NCBI GenBank assembly: GCA_963840435.1
Contig: CAWIYY010000001.1
Span: forward strand, 124,001 to 188,000
Length of the DNA stretch: 64,000 nt
Direction of reading: 5' to 3'
Source of the DNA: Bog-473 sp963840435
Lineage (GTDB): Bacteria > Actinomycetota > Acidimicrobiia > Acidimicrobiales > RAAP-2
Below, in pieces: positions 18,501-26,667 of this stretch. Made by a program: the position numbers and the translations under genes. Below the pieces are notes generated by a model. That model made no database searches, was not told where the DNA came from, and saw only the letters and a list, made by a program, of their open reading frames with translations. The number at the start of each line of letters is the position of its first letter. The stretch's first letter is position 1.

Positions 18501-18927
18501 GTTCACCAGGTTCCTCAGCCTTGCCCGCGACCGGATTCGGAGAGCGGGTATTGAGCACTGCTACCTCGATGGACGGACACGTAATCGACCCGCCGTGATT
18601 GCCGAGTTCCGGGAGGGCGATGCCCCGGTGTTCCTGATCAGTCTCAAAGCCGGAGGGTTCGGTCTGAATCTGACGGAGGCGGACTACTGCATCCTGCTCG
18701 ATCCATGGTGGAATCCGGCCACTGAAGCCCAGGCTGTCGACCGTGTCCACCGCATCGGCCAGACGCGGAAAGTCATGGTGTACCGGCTCGTGGCGAAAGA
18801 CACTCTCGAAGAGAAGGTCATGGCGCTCAAGGCGAAGAAAGCAAATCTCTTTTCCAGTGTCATGGACGGAGGAGGATTCGAATCGGGCGCCATGACAGCC
18901 TCAGACATCCGCGAACTTCTGGACTGA
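15592..18927 (+). CDS. SWIM zinc finger SNF2-family helicase
   Basis: A 1111-residue SWI2/SNF2 ATPase. Residues 76-86 contain the SWIM metal site (Cys76, Cys78, Cys84, His86 in ATCTCPVGVNCKH). A long middle region of about 530 residues follows. The helicase core starts near 640: motif I DDMGLGKT at about 674, SVVGNW, VVTSYSLFR, motif II LFLDEAQFAKN (a DEAQ rather than DEAH box), MSGTPIENN, then the C-terminal lobe with VLVFSQFTRFL, LISLKAGGFGLNLTEAD and VDRVHRIGQT at about 1053. I start at GTG 15592; TTG 15547 is a longer alternative. It stands alone. Bacterial members are thought to remodel nucleoprotein, including RNA polymerase complexes (RapA-like); SWIM-bearing forms may act in DNA repair. 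Role here is inferred. Confidence 0.9.
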   Translation: MITSADAKVLERLVGTATFARGSDYARSGAVRKRTWSPGGTHVVGEVQGGERRPYVATVTLTRSRSKELSAFEATCTCPVGVNCKHAVALVLAEESSVHPGQVPRLTLVRGDTARVPPARRDGPIRPVDQVSDQTDWKLPLEILLDSDGGEPMESGDTDVGLQFELVLDPGGAGIRVRPVTPGANGNWVRTRISWSSLDYYRYGARRTPQAAERLALVKELLALSRLDSRRPLYGHSDDVVRLETINSRRLWDLIGEARALGLPLVQSGRQSRPIAFVPGAADVTIDVTRSEAGLRVEPRIAIEGQRIPLQQSMLIGSPAHGIAWWDESRTVDRASPPSGLGLAALATPVDDSLRAFLRTAAVDVPNHDEKRFLRAFVPRLRRRVEVASSDGSVELPEVRRSTVLLTISAGDDHRLEFAWARSAEGQEWREELWGVASRDHRRSAEDSIVEAASAVVRSVPEMFEISRRGYRLASESRLEGMAAVRFMTDLLPALEAIDGIEVERIGALPDYKEAAAAPVVSLGGTNSADNDWFDLTITVTVSGEEVPFAELFVALAGGQSHLILPSGTYFSLDREELRELAQLISEARGLRDDPGDGVRLSRFQASLWEDFQRLGVVSAQASRWEDSVRALVGADDREEHGPPVSLRATLRPYQHTGFNWLTFLYERQLGGVLADDMGLGKTLQALALICHIKELGLQKDPFLIVAPTSVVGNWLSECRRFAPNLNVTTVTETGRRRGTTVKEVAEEVDVVVTSYSLFRLEYDEYAAAGWAGLFLDEAQFAKNRLSQTYQRAKTLPVSFKVAMSGTPIENNLMELWSLLSIAAPGLFPNPDRFAEYYRAPIEKGDNSERLDQLRRRIRPLMLRRTKEQVANDLPDKQEQVLELDLSPRHKKVYQTYLQRERQKVLGLLDEMTKNRFEIFRSLTLLRQASLDVSLIDTKHEGVPSTKLDALMEMLDDIVSDGHRVLVFSQFTRFLSLARDRIRRAGIEHCYLDGRTRNRPAVIAEFREGDAPVFLISLKAGGFGLNLTEADYCILLDPWWNPATEAQAVDRVHRIGQTRKVMVYRLVAKDTLEEKVMALKAKKANLFSSVMDGGGFESGAMTASDIRELLD

Positions 18928-19045
18928 TCCGATCCCGTGATGGAACCAGAGGCATTGCCGACTGGCGTTGCGAGAAATGCTGATTCCCGAATTGCCTTGG
19001 TACTCGCGAACCCCCCGTTCATCCCGAGCCTTTCTTGGGAGCGTT

Positions 19046-20525
19046 TCAGAAGTCCGTGTCCCATGGGGACCCGCCGACGGCGGACCTGATCTGGTTGGAG
19101 GGTGCCGGTCGGTTGAGGCTCATGTCGGGTCTGAAAGGGGTCGGTGTGGATTGGTACGTCCGATGACGGACGCGACTCAGAGGCGATCGAGCGATGCTGC
19201 TTCGCCAGAGGACGCAGAGGATCACCCCAAGAGCGACCATGCTGAGCACGTACGGGTTGGCGAGCACCAAGAACCAGAATGAGCCAAGCGTGCGATGGCG
19301 CTGCTGGCTCGTCGGGACCCAATACGTGCTGGCGAACACGGCGATTACGACGAATATCGCAGCGGCACCGGCCCATCGCTCCAACGTGGTGGCCTGGCGC
19401 GGTCCACGGCTCCACCACGCGGCCTGTAACCAGGAGAGCAGTGCGATCACGATTGGCACAATCCATACCCAGCAGGGCAGCCAAGAAACCGGGGCAACGA
19501 GCAGCCCAAAGCACGCAGTCACGCACAGGGCCTCCACCTCCCGCCCCCGCCGGTGGTAGCGGAGCAGAAGCATCAGTGCGGGGAGTGCAAGCAGGGCGCC
19601 GATTGCCCAGGCGGCGTGAGACGACCACGGGGACATGTCGGCCACCCGGGCCATAAATCCGTTGAGTGACTGATTGGCCGGCCACTGTGCCGGGCCGATC
19701 CTGTCGGTCTGGAACATGTACGTCGTCCAGTACGCGCGTCCCCGTGGAACCAAGAGCAGGGTGAACGCTTGTAATCCCGTAAAGACCGCCAGCGCTCGCA
19801 GAGCGGCGCGTCGCTTCCCGGTCACGAACAGATGCACGATGAAGACCAGCGGAACCAGCTTCACCGCAGCGGCGACGCCTGTCAGTAGGCCGCCCCATCG
19901 TGACCCGCGTTTCGAGACAACCAGCACGTCACAAGCCACCATCGCCATCAGCAGTATGTTCACCTGGCCGAGTCCGACGGTGCGCCAAACGGGCACGAGG
20001 CCCAGTGTGGCGAGCGTCAAGAGCAATGTGCTCCGCGCGACAGGAGACCGCCAATGCGGCATTGCGGCGATCGAAAGATGAATCACCAACGCAAGCGCGA
20101 GCACGCTGGCCGCCGCCATGAACGCCCAAGCCACTTGCGCCGGCAGAACCGCCAACGGAGCGAACAACAGACGCGGCGGCGGGCGGATACGTGAAGGAAT
20201 AGTGGAGATAGCCCAGATCGTTGCTGCTATACGGCGAACGCCCGTGCACGAACAGCAACGCCCCGGCCCGGTAGACGCTGCTGTCCACCCCGAGTGGCCA
20301 TCCGCGCCACCAGGCCACGAGGCCGTAGGCCAGGAACGCAAACGAAATGGCGCCAAGCAGTACCAGGAGCAGGCGCCGGCTTGATAGACAAGCCGTGGTC
20401 CTCTTGAGGTGATCGCCAATTGTCCTCGCCGATACGCCGGTTGTCTCTCTTGGTAACTCGGGCATCCGGTGTGTCGAGTCATCTGAGAACGAAGAGGGCG
20501 ACGGCACGTCCGTGACCGCAGTCAT
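19046..20525 (-). pseudogene. GT87 (DUF2029) mannosyltransferase, frameshifted
   Basis: Two overlapping minus-strand frames together make one polytopic GT-C glycosyltransferase of the GT87/DUF2029 type, which in actinobacteria uses polyprenyl-phosphate mannose. The N-terminal part (from ATG 20525) has a first transmembrane helix RRLLLVLLGAISFAFLAYG, then DSSVYRAGALLFVHGRSPY and YLHYSFTYPPAA. At that point homology jumps by one base to RLLFAPLAVLPAQVAWAF and on through VWRTVGLGQVNILLMAMV to a stop at 19046. The jump falls in a CCG repeat (20171-20187), where one CCC breaks the CCG rhythm, consistent with a one-base insertion. Joined, it would be about 493 residues. It is either a recent pseudogene or a sequencing error; the rest of both halves is intact. 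Confidence 0.75.
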
Positions 20526-20857
20526 TGGCAGACGTTCCGGTTTGCTGGGTTGCCGAGAAAGTCGGCCCGAGTGCTCCTCATCTCGCTGATCGGTTCAGTC
20601 CCACGTGTCCACCGTAAGGAGACCCGATCTGCCGGAACATCCCGCCAGCGGGCGTGTATGTGGTGGGGCTAGCACCAGAACGAGCGATCGGTGACGGAGG
20701 TCGACCGCGTCCGCACATCGGAGGAGCAGTTGTCATGCATGAACCCATCGTGTGGGTTCGCTGCTCCTACGTCATCATGCGGAGGATCGGATCCGCCTCA
20801 TCCGCGAGATGGAGTGTCGTCATCCTCTCGGATGACGACGAACGAATTGCGGCGGGG
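20526..20857. other. Spacer between response regulator and GT87 gene
   Basis: A 332-base spacer between two minus-strand genes. No open frame looks real. Its one clear structure is the nested inverted repeat at 20722-20768, listed separately. The GT87 promoter should lie between that hairpin and 20525. Confidence 0.5.
20722..20768 (-). terminator. Nested hairpin downstream of response regulator
   Basis: On the plus strand AGGAGCAG (20722-20729) pairs perfectly with CTGCTCCT (20761-20768). Inside it, GAACCCA (20741-20747) pairs with TGGGTTC (20753-20759) around a five-base loop. An 11-base bulge separates the stems on one side and a single base on the other. It lies 90 bases past the response regulator stop. 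There is no T tract, so it could be a terminator, a 3' stability element or a regulatory RNA structure. Confidence 0.4.
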
Positions 20858-21520
20858 TCAGGTGGTGGAAACGATTCCTGATTCGTAGGCGATGACCACG
20901 AGCTGGGTTCGGTCACGGGCGCCGAGCTTGGAAAGGGTGCGACTCACATGCGTCTTGACCGTTGGAAGGCTGACGTGTAGTCGGTCGGCGATTTCGGTGT
21001 TTGAAAGCCCTTGCGCGACGAGTACCAGAACCTGGCGCTCGCGCTCAGTCAGTAGATCGATGTCCGCCCGCCCTTGTTCCGGCCGACGATCACGATGGCT
21101 GAAGTGGGCGATCAGGCGTCGCGTGACGCTCGGAGCGAGCACGGCTTCGCCGGCAGCAACGACCCTGATTGCCACCAGCAGTTCGTCGAGAGGTAGGCTC
21201 TTCAGTGCGAACCCACTGGCGCCGACCCGTAAAGCATCGAACACGTACTCGTCGAGATCGAACGTCGTCAGGATCAAAACCCTGGGCCTGCCGGCGGTTC
21301 CGGCGCAGGTGATCCGCCGGGTCGCCTCGATGCCGTCCATCCCAGGCATTCGCACATCCATCACGACCACGTCGGGCGACAGCCGTACGGCGAGTTCCAC
21401 TGCCTGGCTGCCATCGGCAGCTTCCCCGACGACTCGGAGGTCGTCCTCGGCCTCGATCAGCGAAGTGAACGCCGTTCGGAGCAGCGCCTCGTCGTCGACG
21501 ACCAGCACCCTCGTCGTCAC
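20858..21520 (-). CDS. NarL/LuxR-type response regulator (second system)
   Basis: A 220-residue response regulator. The receiver has VLVVDDEALLRTAF, the phospho-Asp in SPDVVVMDVRMPGMDGIEA, the Thr switch in LILTTFDLDEYVF and the Lys in FALKSLP. The LuxR helix-turn-helix reads LTERERQVLVLVAQGLSNTE, then IADRLHVSLPTVKTHVSRTLSKLGARDR. The GTG start at 21520 overlaps the kinase stop (GTGA). It resembles the regulator at 10147-10818 closely enough that the two systems are probably paralogous. No transporter sits beside this one, so its target is unknown; the GT87 gene downstream on the same strand is 332 bases away. Confidence 0.93.
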   Translation of the reverse strand: MTTRVLVVDDEALLRTAFTSLIEAEDDLRVVGEAADGSQAVELAVRLSPDVVVMDVRMPGMDGIEATRRITCAGTAGRPRVLILTTFDLDEYVFDALRVGASGFALKSLPLDELLVAIRVVAAGEAVLAPSVTRRLIAHFSHRDRRPEQGRADIDLLTERERQVLVLVAQGLSNTEIADRLHVSLPTVKTHVSRTLSKLGARDRTQLVVIAYESGIVSTT

Positions 21521-22681
21521 GGCCCTCCCTCGATCGGCACATTGGCAACGAGGTGGAACCCACCGTCGGGAGACGGCCGTGCAACGAGCGAGCCGCCAAA
21601 GGCAGCAACGCGTTCACGCATCCCGATGATCCCGTGGCTCGGCGCTCCCGGTAGCACGGTGCGTACGGGCCCAGGACTCCCAGTGTCGACGACCTCGATC
21701 CGGACGGCGTCGTCGGAGATCGCCACCTCGACGGTCACAGCCGCACCTGGCGCGTGTTTCACCACATTGGTGAGGGCTTCCTGGACAACGCGGTAGAGGG
21801 AGAGCTCGAGGGCGGGAGAGAGATGATGATCGGTACCCCTCATCCGCAGTTCGACATCGGTACCGGAGGACTGGACGGTCTCGACGAGTTCGTTCAGGTC
21901 GACCAGGCGCGGTGCAGGGGTCAGTTCAGCAGCGGAGTCCCCATCCTCGCGGAGTAGATCGAGGACGATCCGCAGCTCCTCCTGGGCCATTCGCCCGATC
22001 TCCTCTATCGATTCCAGCGCGTGCGACGCTTTCTCGGGCTGCTTCGCCATAAGTCTCCGTCCAACCCCGGCCTGAACGGTGATGACCGCCAACGTGTGCG
22101 CGACGACGTCGTGCAACTCCTGGGCAATGCGGACCCGCTCCTCGCGGATCTGCCGACGGGCTCGTTCGGTCTCTTCGGCCTGCTCGCGTGCGGCCTGCTC
22201 GCGGAGGCCGGCCTGGTACCGCCGTCGTGCCGCCACCGCATCTCCGACGAACCACGCCGCGCCGAGCGGCACAAGACCTTCAATTGCGCAGCGCGCCCAA
22301 GGCGGCAGATGGTTTGTTAAACGTCGCGAACACGAGGGCACCACCGATTACGGCCGCTGCCGCCAAGGTCGCGGGGATCGAGAGTCGCCTGCTCAGCTGC
22401 GAGGAGACCAGATAGGTGGCCAGCCCGAGGACCACGGAAAGCGGAAGGGGTGCGCCCCCCGAGGCGATGACCACGGCGACGGCGACCACAGACCCGGCTA
22501 GGAGCGGCATGGGCCACCGGCGGAGAAGGAGCATGGGGCCGCAGGCCACGAGAGCGATCGCGAGCCGCGGCCCTCCTTCGTTGGGATGTGGCCCCAACGC
22601 GAAGGCGATCGTGGCCAGGCCAAGCAAGGCGGCAAGGACGCCGACCAACTTTGACCGGCTTCCCCTGACCGCTCCCGTCAT
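21517..22681 (-). pseudogene. Sensor histidine kinase split by a frameshift
   Basis: The catalytic part is intact: coiled linker RRRYQAGLREQAAREQAEETE, phospho-His in REERVRIAQELHDVVAHTLAVI, N box ALTNVVKHAPGAAV, and G box SHGIIGMRERVAAFGG, ending in a GTGA overlap with its regulator. The membrane part is in another frame, starting at ATG 22681 (MTGAVRGSRSKLVGVLAALL) and containing about four hydrophobic segments before reading VFATFNK and a stop at 22280. The two frames join between about 22285 and 22344, and skipping one base near the AAA at 22313-22315 restores a kinase of about 388 residues. This is the second such +1 disruption within 2.5 kb. Either the gene is inactive, making a soluble kinase fragment at best, or the sequence has an error. 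Confidence 0.75.
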
Positions 22682-22802
22682 CCGCAAAGGTGAAACGCTG
22701 AGCCCAACGTCACTGGCCACTGGTTGGACGGTACCGAATGTGCCTGCCCAGCACATCAGCCTGGAGGATGACCCCGGCGAAACTCCCACGTCGCAGGCAT
22801 GA

Positions 22803-24041
22803 TCAGGCCAGTCCGCGCAGACGGACGGCTTCGGCTACCCGGTCGATCCCGACCATATAGGCGGCGGTCCTCAGATCCACTCCGCGTTCGAGGTGACGGT
22901 CCCACATCGTCCGGAACGCTCGATCCAAGAAATCGAGGAGCTGCTTGTTGAATTGCTCCTCGGACCATCGGAACTCGGTCAGGTTCGACGTCCACTCGAA
23001 ATAACTCCCGGTGACTCCTCCGGCGTTCGCCAAGATGTCAGGCACGACGGTCACGCCGTTTTCGGCGAGGGTGGCGTCCGCCTCGGTCGAGACCGGATGA
23101 TTGGCCGCTTCGACGATGAGGGAGGCCCGAACGCCTGCGACGTTTTCGGCGTCAATGGCGTTCTCAAGGGCGGCAGGAATCAAGACGTCGCAGTCGAGGC
23201 TGAGCAACTCGCCGTTGGTGACGAAATCCCCAACGTCCACCTCCTTGAGCAGGGTTCCAGGTTGGACTTTGGCCAGGAGTGCTGGCACATCGATGCCATC
23301 TCGATTGTGGCGACCGCCCGAGACATCGGAGACACCCGTGATCAGCGCACCCTGTTCAGCAGCTAGTTGAGCCACATGGCGGCCAACGTTGCCGAAACCC
23401 TGAATGACGACCCGCTGGCCGGCAAAGGTCCGGCCCAGAGCGGTGAGGGTGGAAGCGGCGACCGCCACGACACCCCGCCCGGTCGCTTCGACCCGGCCGG
23501 GTATGCCGCCGAGGTCGATTGGTTTGCCGGTGGCAACCGCTGGGGCCCAACCGGCCCGCGAGGAGTAGGCGTCCATTACCCATCCCATCACTCGGGCATC
23601 GGTGTTCACATCGGGCGCCAAGATGTCAAGGTTCGGGCCGATAACCCCGGAGATGGCGTTCGTGTAGCTCCGTGTCACAGCTTCGAGTTCGCGGGGCGAC
23701 AGCGCCTCAGGGTCGAGAGTCATGCCCCCTTTGGCCCCGCCAAAGGGCACGTCGAGCAGGGCGCACTTCCAGGTCATCAAAGAAGCCAATGCCCGCACCT
23801 CGTCGAGATCGGTGTCAGGGTGATAGCGCAAGCCTCCCTTGAATGGTCCTCGGGCGCCGTTGTGCTGGACCCGATAACCCCGGAAGGACAAGACGGACCC
23901 GTCATCGGCGTGGATCGGGACCTGGACGTCGACTTGACGGTAGGGCTCGGCCACCAGAATGCGTACGTCATCCTCAACGTCGAGCAGCGTTGCGGCGTGA
24001 TCGACGTAGGTGCTGACCGAGTCGTAGAAGGAGGCGGCCAT
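22803..24041 (-). CDS. gdhA: Glu/Leu/Phe/Val family dehydrogenase (glutamate dehydrogenase)
   Basis: A 412-residue enzyme of the glutamate dehydrogenase superfamily that interconverts L-glutamate with 2-oxoglutarate and ammonia using NAD(P). The substrate and catalytic lysines are visible at Lys68 (PFKGGLR), Lys92 (TWKCALLDVP) and Lys104 (PFGGAKGG), with the usual 24 and 12 residue spacings. DILAPDVNT carries the catalytic Asp. The nucleotide domain has VVIQGFGNVGRHVAQLA with its GxGxxG loop, then ANHPVSTEAD and ILANAGGVTGSYFEW. Length is typical of hexameric bacterial forms. It is monocistronic, divergent from the GH1 gene. A TAGCCT hexamer seven bases before ATG 24041 suggests a leaderless message. 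Glutamate rather than branched-chain specificity is inferred from overall similarity. Confidence 0.88.
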   Translation of the reverse strand: MAASFYDSVSTYVDHAATLLDVEDDVRILVAEPYRQVDVQVPIHADDGSVLSFRGYRVQHNGARGPFKGGLRYHPDTDLDEVRALASLMTWKCALLDVPFGGAKGGMTLDPEALSPRELEAVTRSYTNAISGVIGPNLDILAPDVNTDARVMGWVMDAYSSRAGWAPAVATGKPIDLGGIPGRVEATGRGVVAVAASTLTALGRTFAGQRVVIQGFGNVGRHVAQLAAEQGALITGVSDVSGGRHNRDGIDVPALLAKVQPGTLLKEVDVGDFVTNGELLSLDCDVLIPAALENAIDAENVAGVRASLIVEAANHPVSTEADATLAENGVTVVPDILANAGGVTGSYFEWTSNLTEFRWSEEQFNKQLLDFLDRAFRTMWDRHLERGVDLRTAAYMVGIDRVAEAVRLRGLA

Positions 24042-24048
24042 GCCCTTG

Positions 24049-24054
24049 AGGCTA
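24049..24054 (-). promoter_or_regulatory. Probable -10 of leaderless glutamate dehydrogenase mRNA
   Basis: Read on the minus strand, TAGCCT is followed by seven bases and then the ATG at 24041. That is the distance expected if transcription begins at or next to the start codon. No Shine-Dalgarno sequence lies between. A clear -35 element is not visible. Confidence 0.4.
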
Positions 24055-24256
24055 CTGACGACCGCACACGGAGCGGAGGGACCTCATGTACGAGGACCGG
24101 CGCCCGAACGTTGACACGGCCGGAGGCGTAACGAGGCGACATTCAGTTCTCCGCATGCGGTCGACGGTCGACGTGGGGCAGCCCCTGGCAGTCGGCGGAT
24201 AGCGCTCCCACACGCCGTTGTGGCTACAGTCACCGGCCGTGATCGAGAGCGAGCAG

Positions 24257-25444
24257 ATGGCGTCTGAGCTCGTGTTCCCGGAGGGCTTCCTCTGGGGCAC
24301 TGCGACAGCGGCGCACCAGATCGAGGGCGGGAACGTCAACAATGACTGGTGGGAGTGGGAGCACAATCCGGCCTCGGGTTGTGTTGAGTCGAGCGGCGAC
24401 GCCTGCGACTCGTTCCACCGCTGGCCTGAGGACATCAAACTCGTGGCTGGCATGGGGCTGGGGGCTTACCGGTTCTCGTTGGAATGGAGCCGGATCGAAC
24501 CGTCCGAGGGCGAGTTCTCCCTCGCGGCATTGGACCATTACCGTCGAATGTGCGCGGCTTGCCGCGAAGCTGGGATTGTGCCCGTGGTTACCTTTCATCA
24601 CTTCACAACCCCCACTTGGCTCGCGCGACGCGGCGGATGGGAGGCTGCCGACACACCTGAGGTTTTTGCACGCTTCGTCAGCAGGGCCACAGCGCATCTC
24701 GGCGACTTAATCGGTTGGGGCTGCACCATCAACGAGCTCAACCTCATCGGAACCATGGGCTACGGCCTGGGTTCATCTCCCCCGGGAGTCGAAGACTTCG
24801 CCCGCAACCTCGCGGTAAACGACCTCGTGGTCCGAGCCCATCGTCTGGCCGTCGAGGCGATTCGGTCTGGCCCAGGCAACTTTCCGGCGGGACTCACGCT
24901 CTCGATGGACGAGATGGTCGCGGATCCGGGGGGAGAGGCCGTCCTCGAGGCGGCCCAAGAGGTACTCGAGGAAAGGTTCATGCGGGCCACCGAGGGTGAC
25001 GACTTCATCGGCGTCCAGTGCTATTCACGGGTTCACATTGGTCCAGAAGGTCAAGCTCCCAATGCCCCCGACGTGCCCGTAACCCAGATGGGGTACGAGT
25101 ACTGGCCCCAAGGTGTCGAGTACTGCGCTCGGCGCGCCGCAGCAATCACAGGCATCCCAGTCCTGCTCACTGAGAGCGGAATCGCAACTGATGACGACAG
25201 GGAGCGCGTTGCGTATATCAGCGAAGCGTTGCGAGGCGTGCGCCGCGCGCTCGATGACGGTGTGGACATCCGCGGCTATTTCGTCTGGAGCTTGCTTGAC
25301 AATTTCGAATGGTCCAATGGATTCACCCCGAAGTTCGGTCTGCACAGCGTTGACTCAGAGTCGTTTGAACGCCGAGCGAAGCCCAGCGCGTCGTGGTTCG
25401 CCGCGGTGGCCCGAACGAACGCACTAGTGCCCCCTCCCAGCTGA
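24257..25444 (+). CDS. Glycoside hydrolase family 1 (beta-glucosidase-like)
   Basis: A 395-residue TIM-barrel beta-glycosidase of GH1, with no signal peptide, so it acts on imported or internal glycosides. The family opening FPEGFLWGTATAAHQIEGG is near the N-terminus. The acid/base Glu is in TINELNLIG (about 160), where the usual NEP is NEL. The nucleophile is in VLLTESGIAT (about 305), where ENG is ESG. RGYFVWSLLDNFEWSNGFTPKFGLHSV is the typical aglycone-site ending. At 395 residues it is slightly short of the usual 440-480. I use ATG 24257; GTG 24239 is possible and lies eight bases after a TACAGT hexamer. The altered residues beside both catalytic Glu are known in divergent members, and activity is still likely. 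Confidence 0.87.
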   Translation: MASELVFPEGFLWGTATAAHQIEGGNVNNDWWEWEHNPASGCVESSGDACDSFHRWPEDIKLVAGMGLGAYRFSLEWSRIEPSEGEFSLAALDHYRRMCAACREAGIVPVVTFHHFTTPTWLARRGGWEAADTPEVFARFVSRATAHLGDLIGWGCTINELNLIGTMGYGLGSSPPGVEDFARNLAVNDLVVRAHRLAVEAIRSGPGNFPAGLTLSMDEMVADPGGEAVLEAAQEVLEERFMRATEGDDFIGVQCYSRVHIGPEGQAPNAPDVPVTQMGYEYWPQGVEYCARRAAAITGIPVLLTESGIATDDDRERVAYISEALRGVRRALDDGVDIRGYFVWSLLDNFEWSNGFTPKFGLHSVDSESFERRAKPSASWFAAVARTNALVPPPS

Positions 25445-25534
25445 GCGGCTCGTCCTCGAAGCCAAAGCGAGCGTATGTGTTGCTTGTAACCGGCTAGCTG
25501 TTCTGCGCCCTGCCGTCAATCCACGATCACGACG

Positions 25535-26548
25535 TTACGACCGACTGTGGCGCGCTGACTCCATTGCGCTCACGATCTCGGGCAACGCTGAGAACGAGGA
25601 CGTTGAGCCAGCTATGGGTCGGATCGTCCCGGCCGTGATCATTCTCAGGAGATCCTCGTGGAGCCGCACGCCGTCTGCGTGCGATGGGAAGTTCAATCCG
25701 GTGGCGCGTTTGAAATCGAGTGCATCCTCTACGTAAGCGTGGCAGACGCCGACGAGCGAGAAGTTGCCGAACAACACCGGTCGCGGCACGATTCCTTCGT
25801 CTTCGGCTTCAATCCCTGAAGCGAAGCCGACGAGCAGATGTCGACCTCCGAATGCCATGCACCGAAACGTCTCAACGGTCGTCGCTCCGCCGACAGTGTC
25901 GAACGCCACGTCAACCCCCCTTCCGCCGGTGGCGTCGAGGACTCGCGCAACAAAATCGTCGTTGCGATAGTCAATTGCGATGTCGGCGCCGAGTGCGCTC
26001 ACGAACTTCAGTTTTTCCGGGCTCCCTGCAGTTGCTAGCACTCGGGCACCTCGAGCGCGGGCGAGCTGCACGGCGGCTGATCCTGCACCTCCAGCAGCGG
26101 CGTGGACGAGAACGGTGTCCTCGGCGGAGAGGCGGGCGCGTTCGTAGAGGGCCAGCGACGCGACATGGAACGGCATGTAGATCGAGGCTGCCGTTGCGGT
26201 TTCCATGTCGTCGGGCATCGCGAATGTCATCGCGACAGGCGCAACCGCTACTTCCGCGTAACCGCCGAAGGCACCGGTGGGAATGGCGCACACACGCGTT
26301 CCGATGAGCGCCTCACCCCCATGTCCAGCGGACCGTACGCGGCCGAGAACCTCCATCCCGGGGATGTACGGCGGCTCGACTGGCACAGTTCGGTATCGCC
26401 CACGAATTCCGTCGATGTCGTTGAAGTTGATTGTGATCGCTTCCACTGCGATCTGGACCTCGCCTGGCCCCGCCTCGGGAGGATCAACCTCGTCGAACCG
26501 AAGTACGTCAACGGGCGCTCCGAATTCGTGGATCTGCCAGGCTTTCAT
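25535..26548 (-). CDS. Zinc-independent MDR oxidoreductase (quinone reductase-like)
   Basis: A 337-residue medium-chain dehydrogenase/reductase of the quinone-oxidoreductase branch. The N-terminal catalytic domain (MKAWQIHEFGAPVDVLRFDEVDPP) lacks the zinc-ligand Cys/His set of alcohol dehydrogenases. The NADP-binding fold has DTVLVHAAAGGAGSAAVQLARARGARVLATA with the AAxGGxG loop, followed by ALGADIAIDYRNDDF and GGRGVDVAFDTVGG. I start at ATG 26548, which follows AGGAG about ten bases upstream; a frame from 26569 adds seven poorly supported residues. It lies 119 bases downstream of the S53 peptidase on the same strand, with a weak hairpin between, and probably has its own promoter. It likely reduces quinones or enones with NADPH. 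Confidence 0.88.
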   Translation of the reverse strand: MKAWQIHEFGAPVDVLRFDEVDPPEAGPGEVQIAVEAITINFNDIDGIRGRYRTVPVEPPYIPGMEVLGRVRSAGHGGEALIGTRVCAIPTGAFGGYAEVAVAPVAMTFAMPDDMETATAASIYMPFHVASLALYERARLSAEDTVLVHAAAGGAGSAAVQLARARGARVLATAGSPEKLKFVSALGADIAIDYRNDDFVARVLDATGGRGVDVAFDTVGGATTVETFRCMAFGGRHLLVGFASGIEAEDEGIVPRPVLFGNFSLVGVCHAYVEDALDFKRATGLNFPSHADGVRLHEDLLRMITAGTIRPIAGSTSSFSALPEIVSAMESARHSRS

Positions 26549-26667
26549 ATCGTTCCTACTCCTGACCACTCGTACGGGCGTGTGGACAACTGCCGCTCAG
26601 GTAGCCACCGGTTAAGCACCTGACGACCCCCGCTGGCATACAGGGTATGGCAGGGGCCACAAGTGCT

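Noticed and set aside
18684..19898. 404-residue minus-strand frame across the helicase end and GT87 gene
   Set aside because: Its composition is Arg/Ser/Gly-rich, it overlaps two well-supported genes and shows no motif.
26628..26657. Terminator between the S53 peptidase and the MDR gene
   Set aside because: CCCCCGCTGGCATA and TATGGCAGGGG pair only with bulges and mismatches; too weak to list as a feature.
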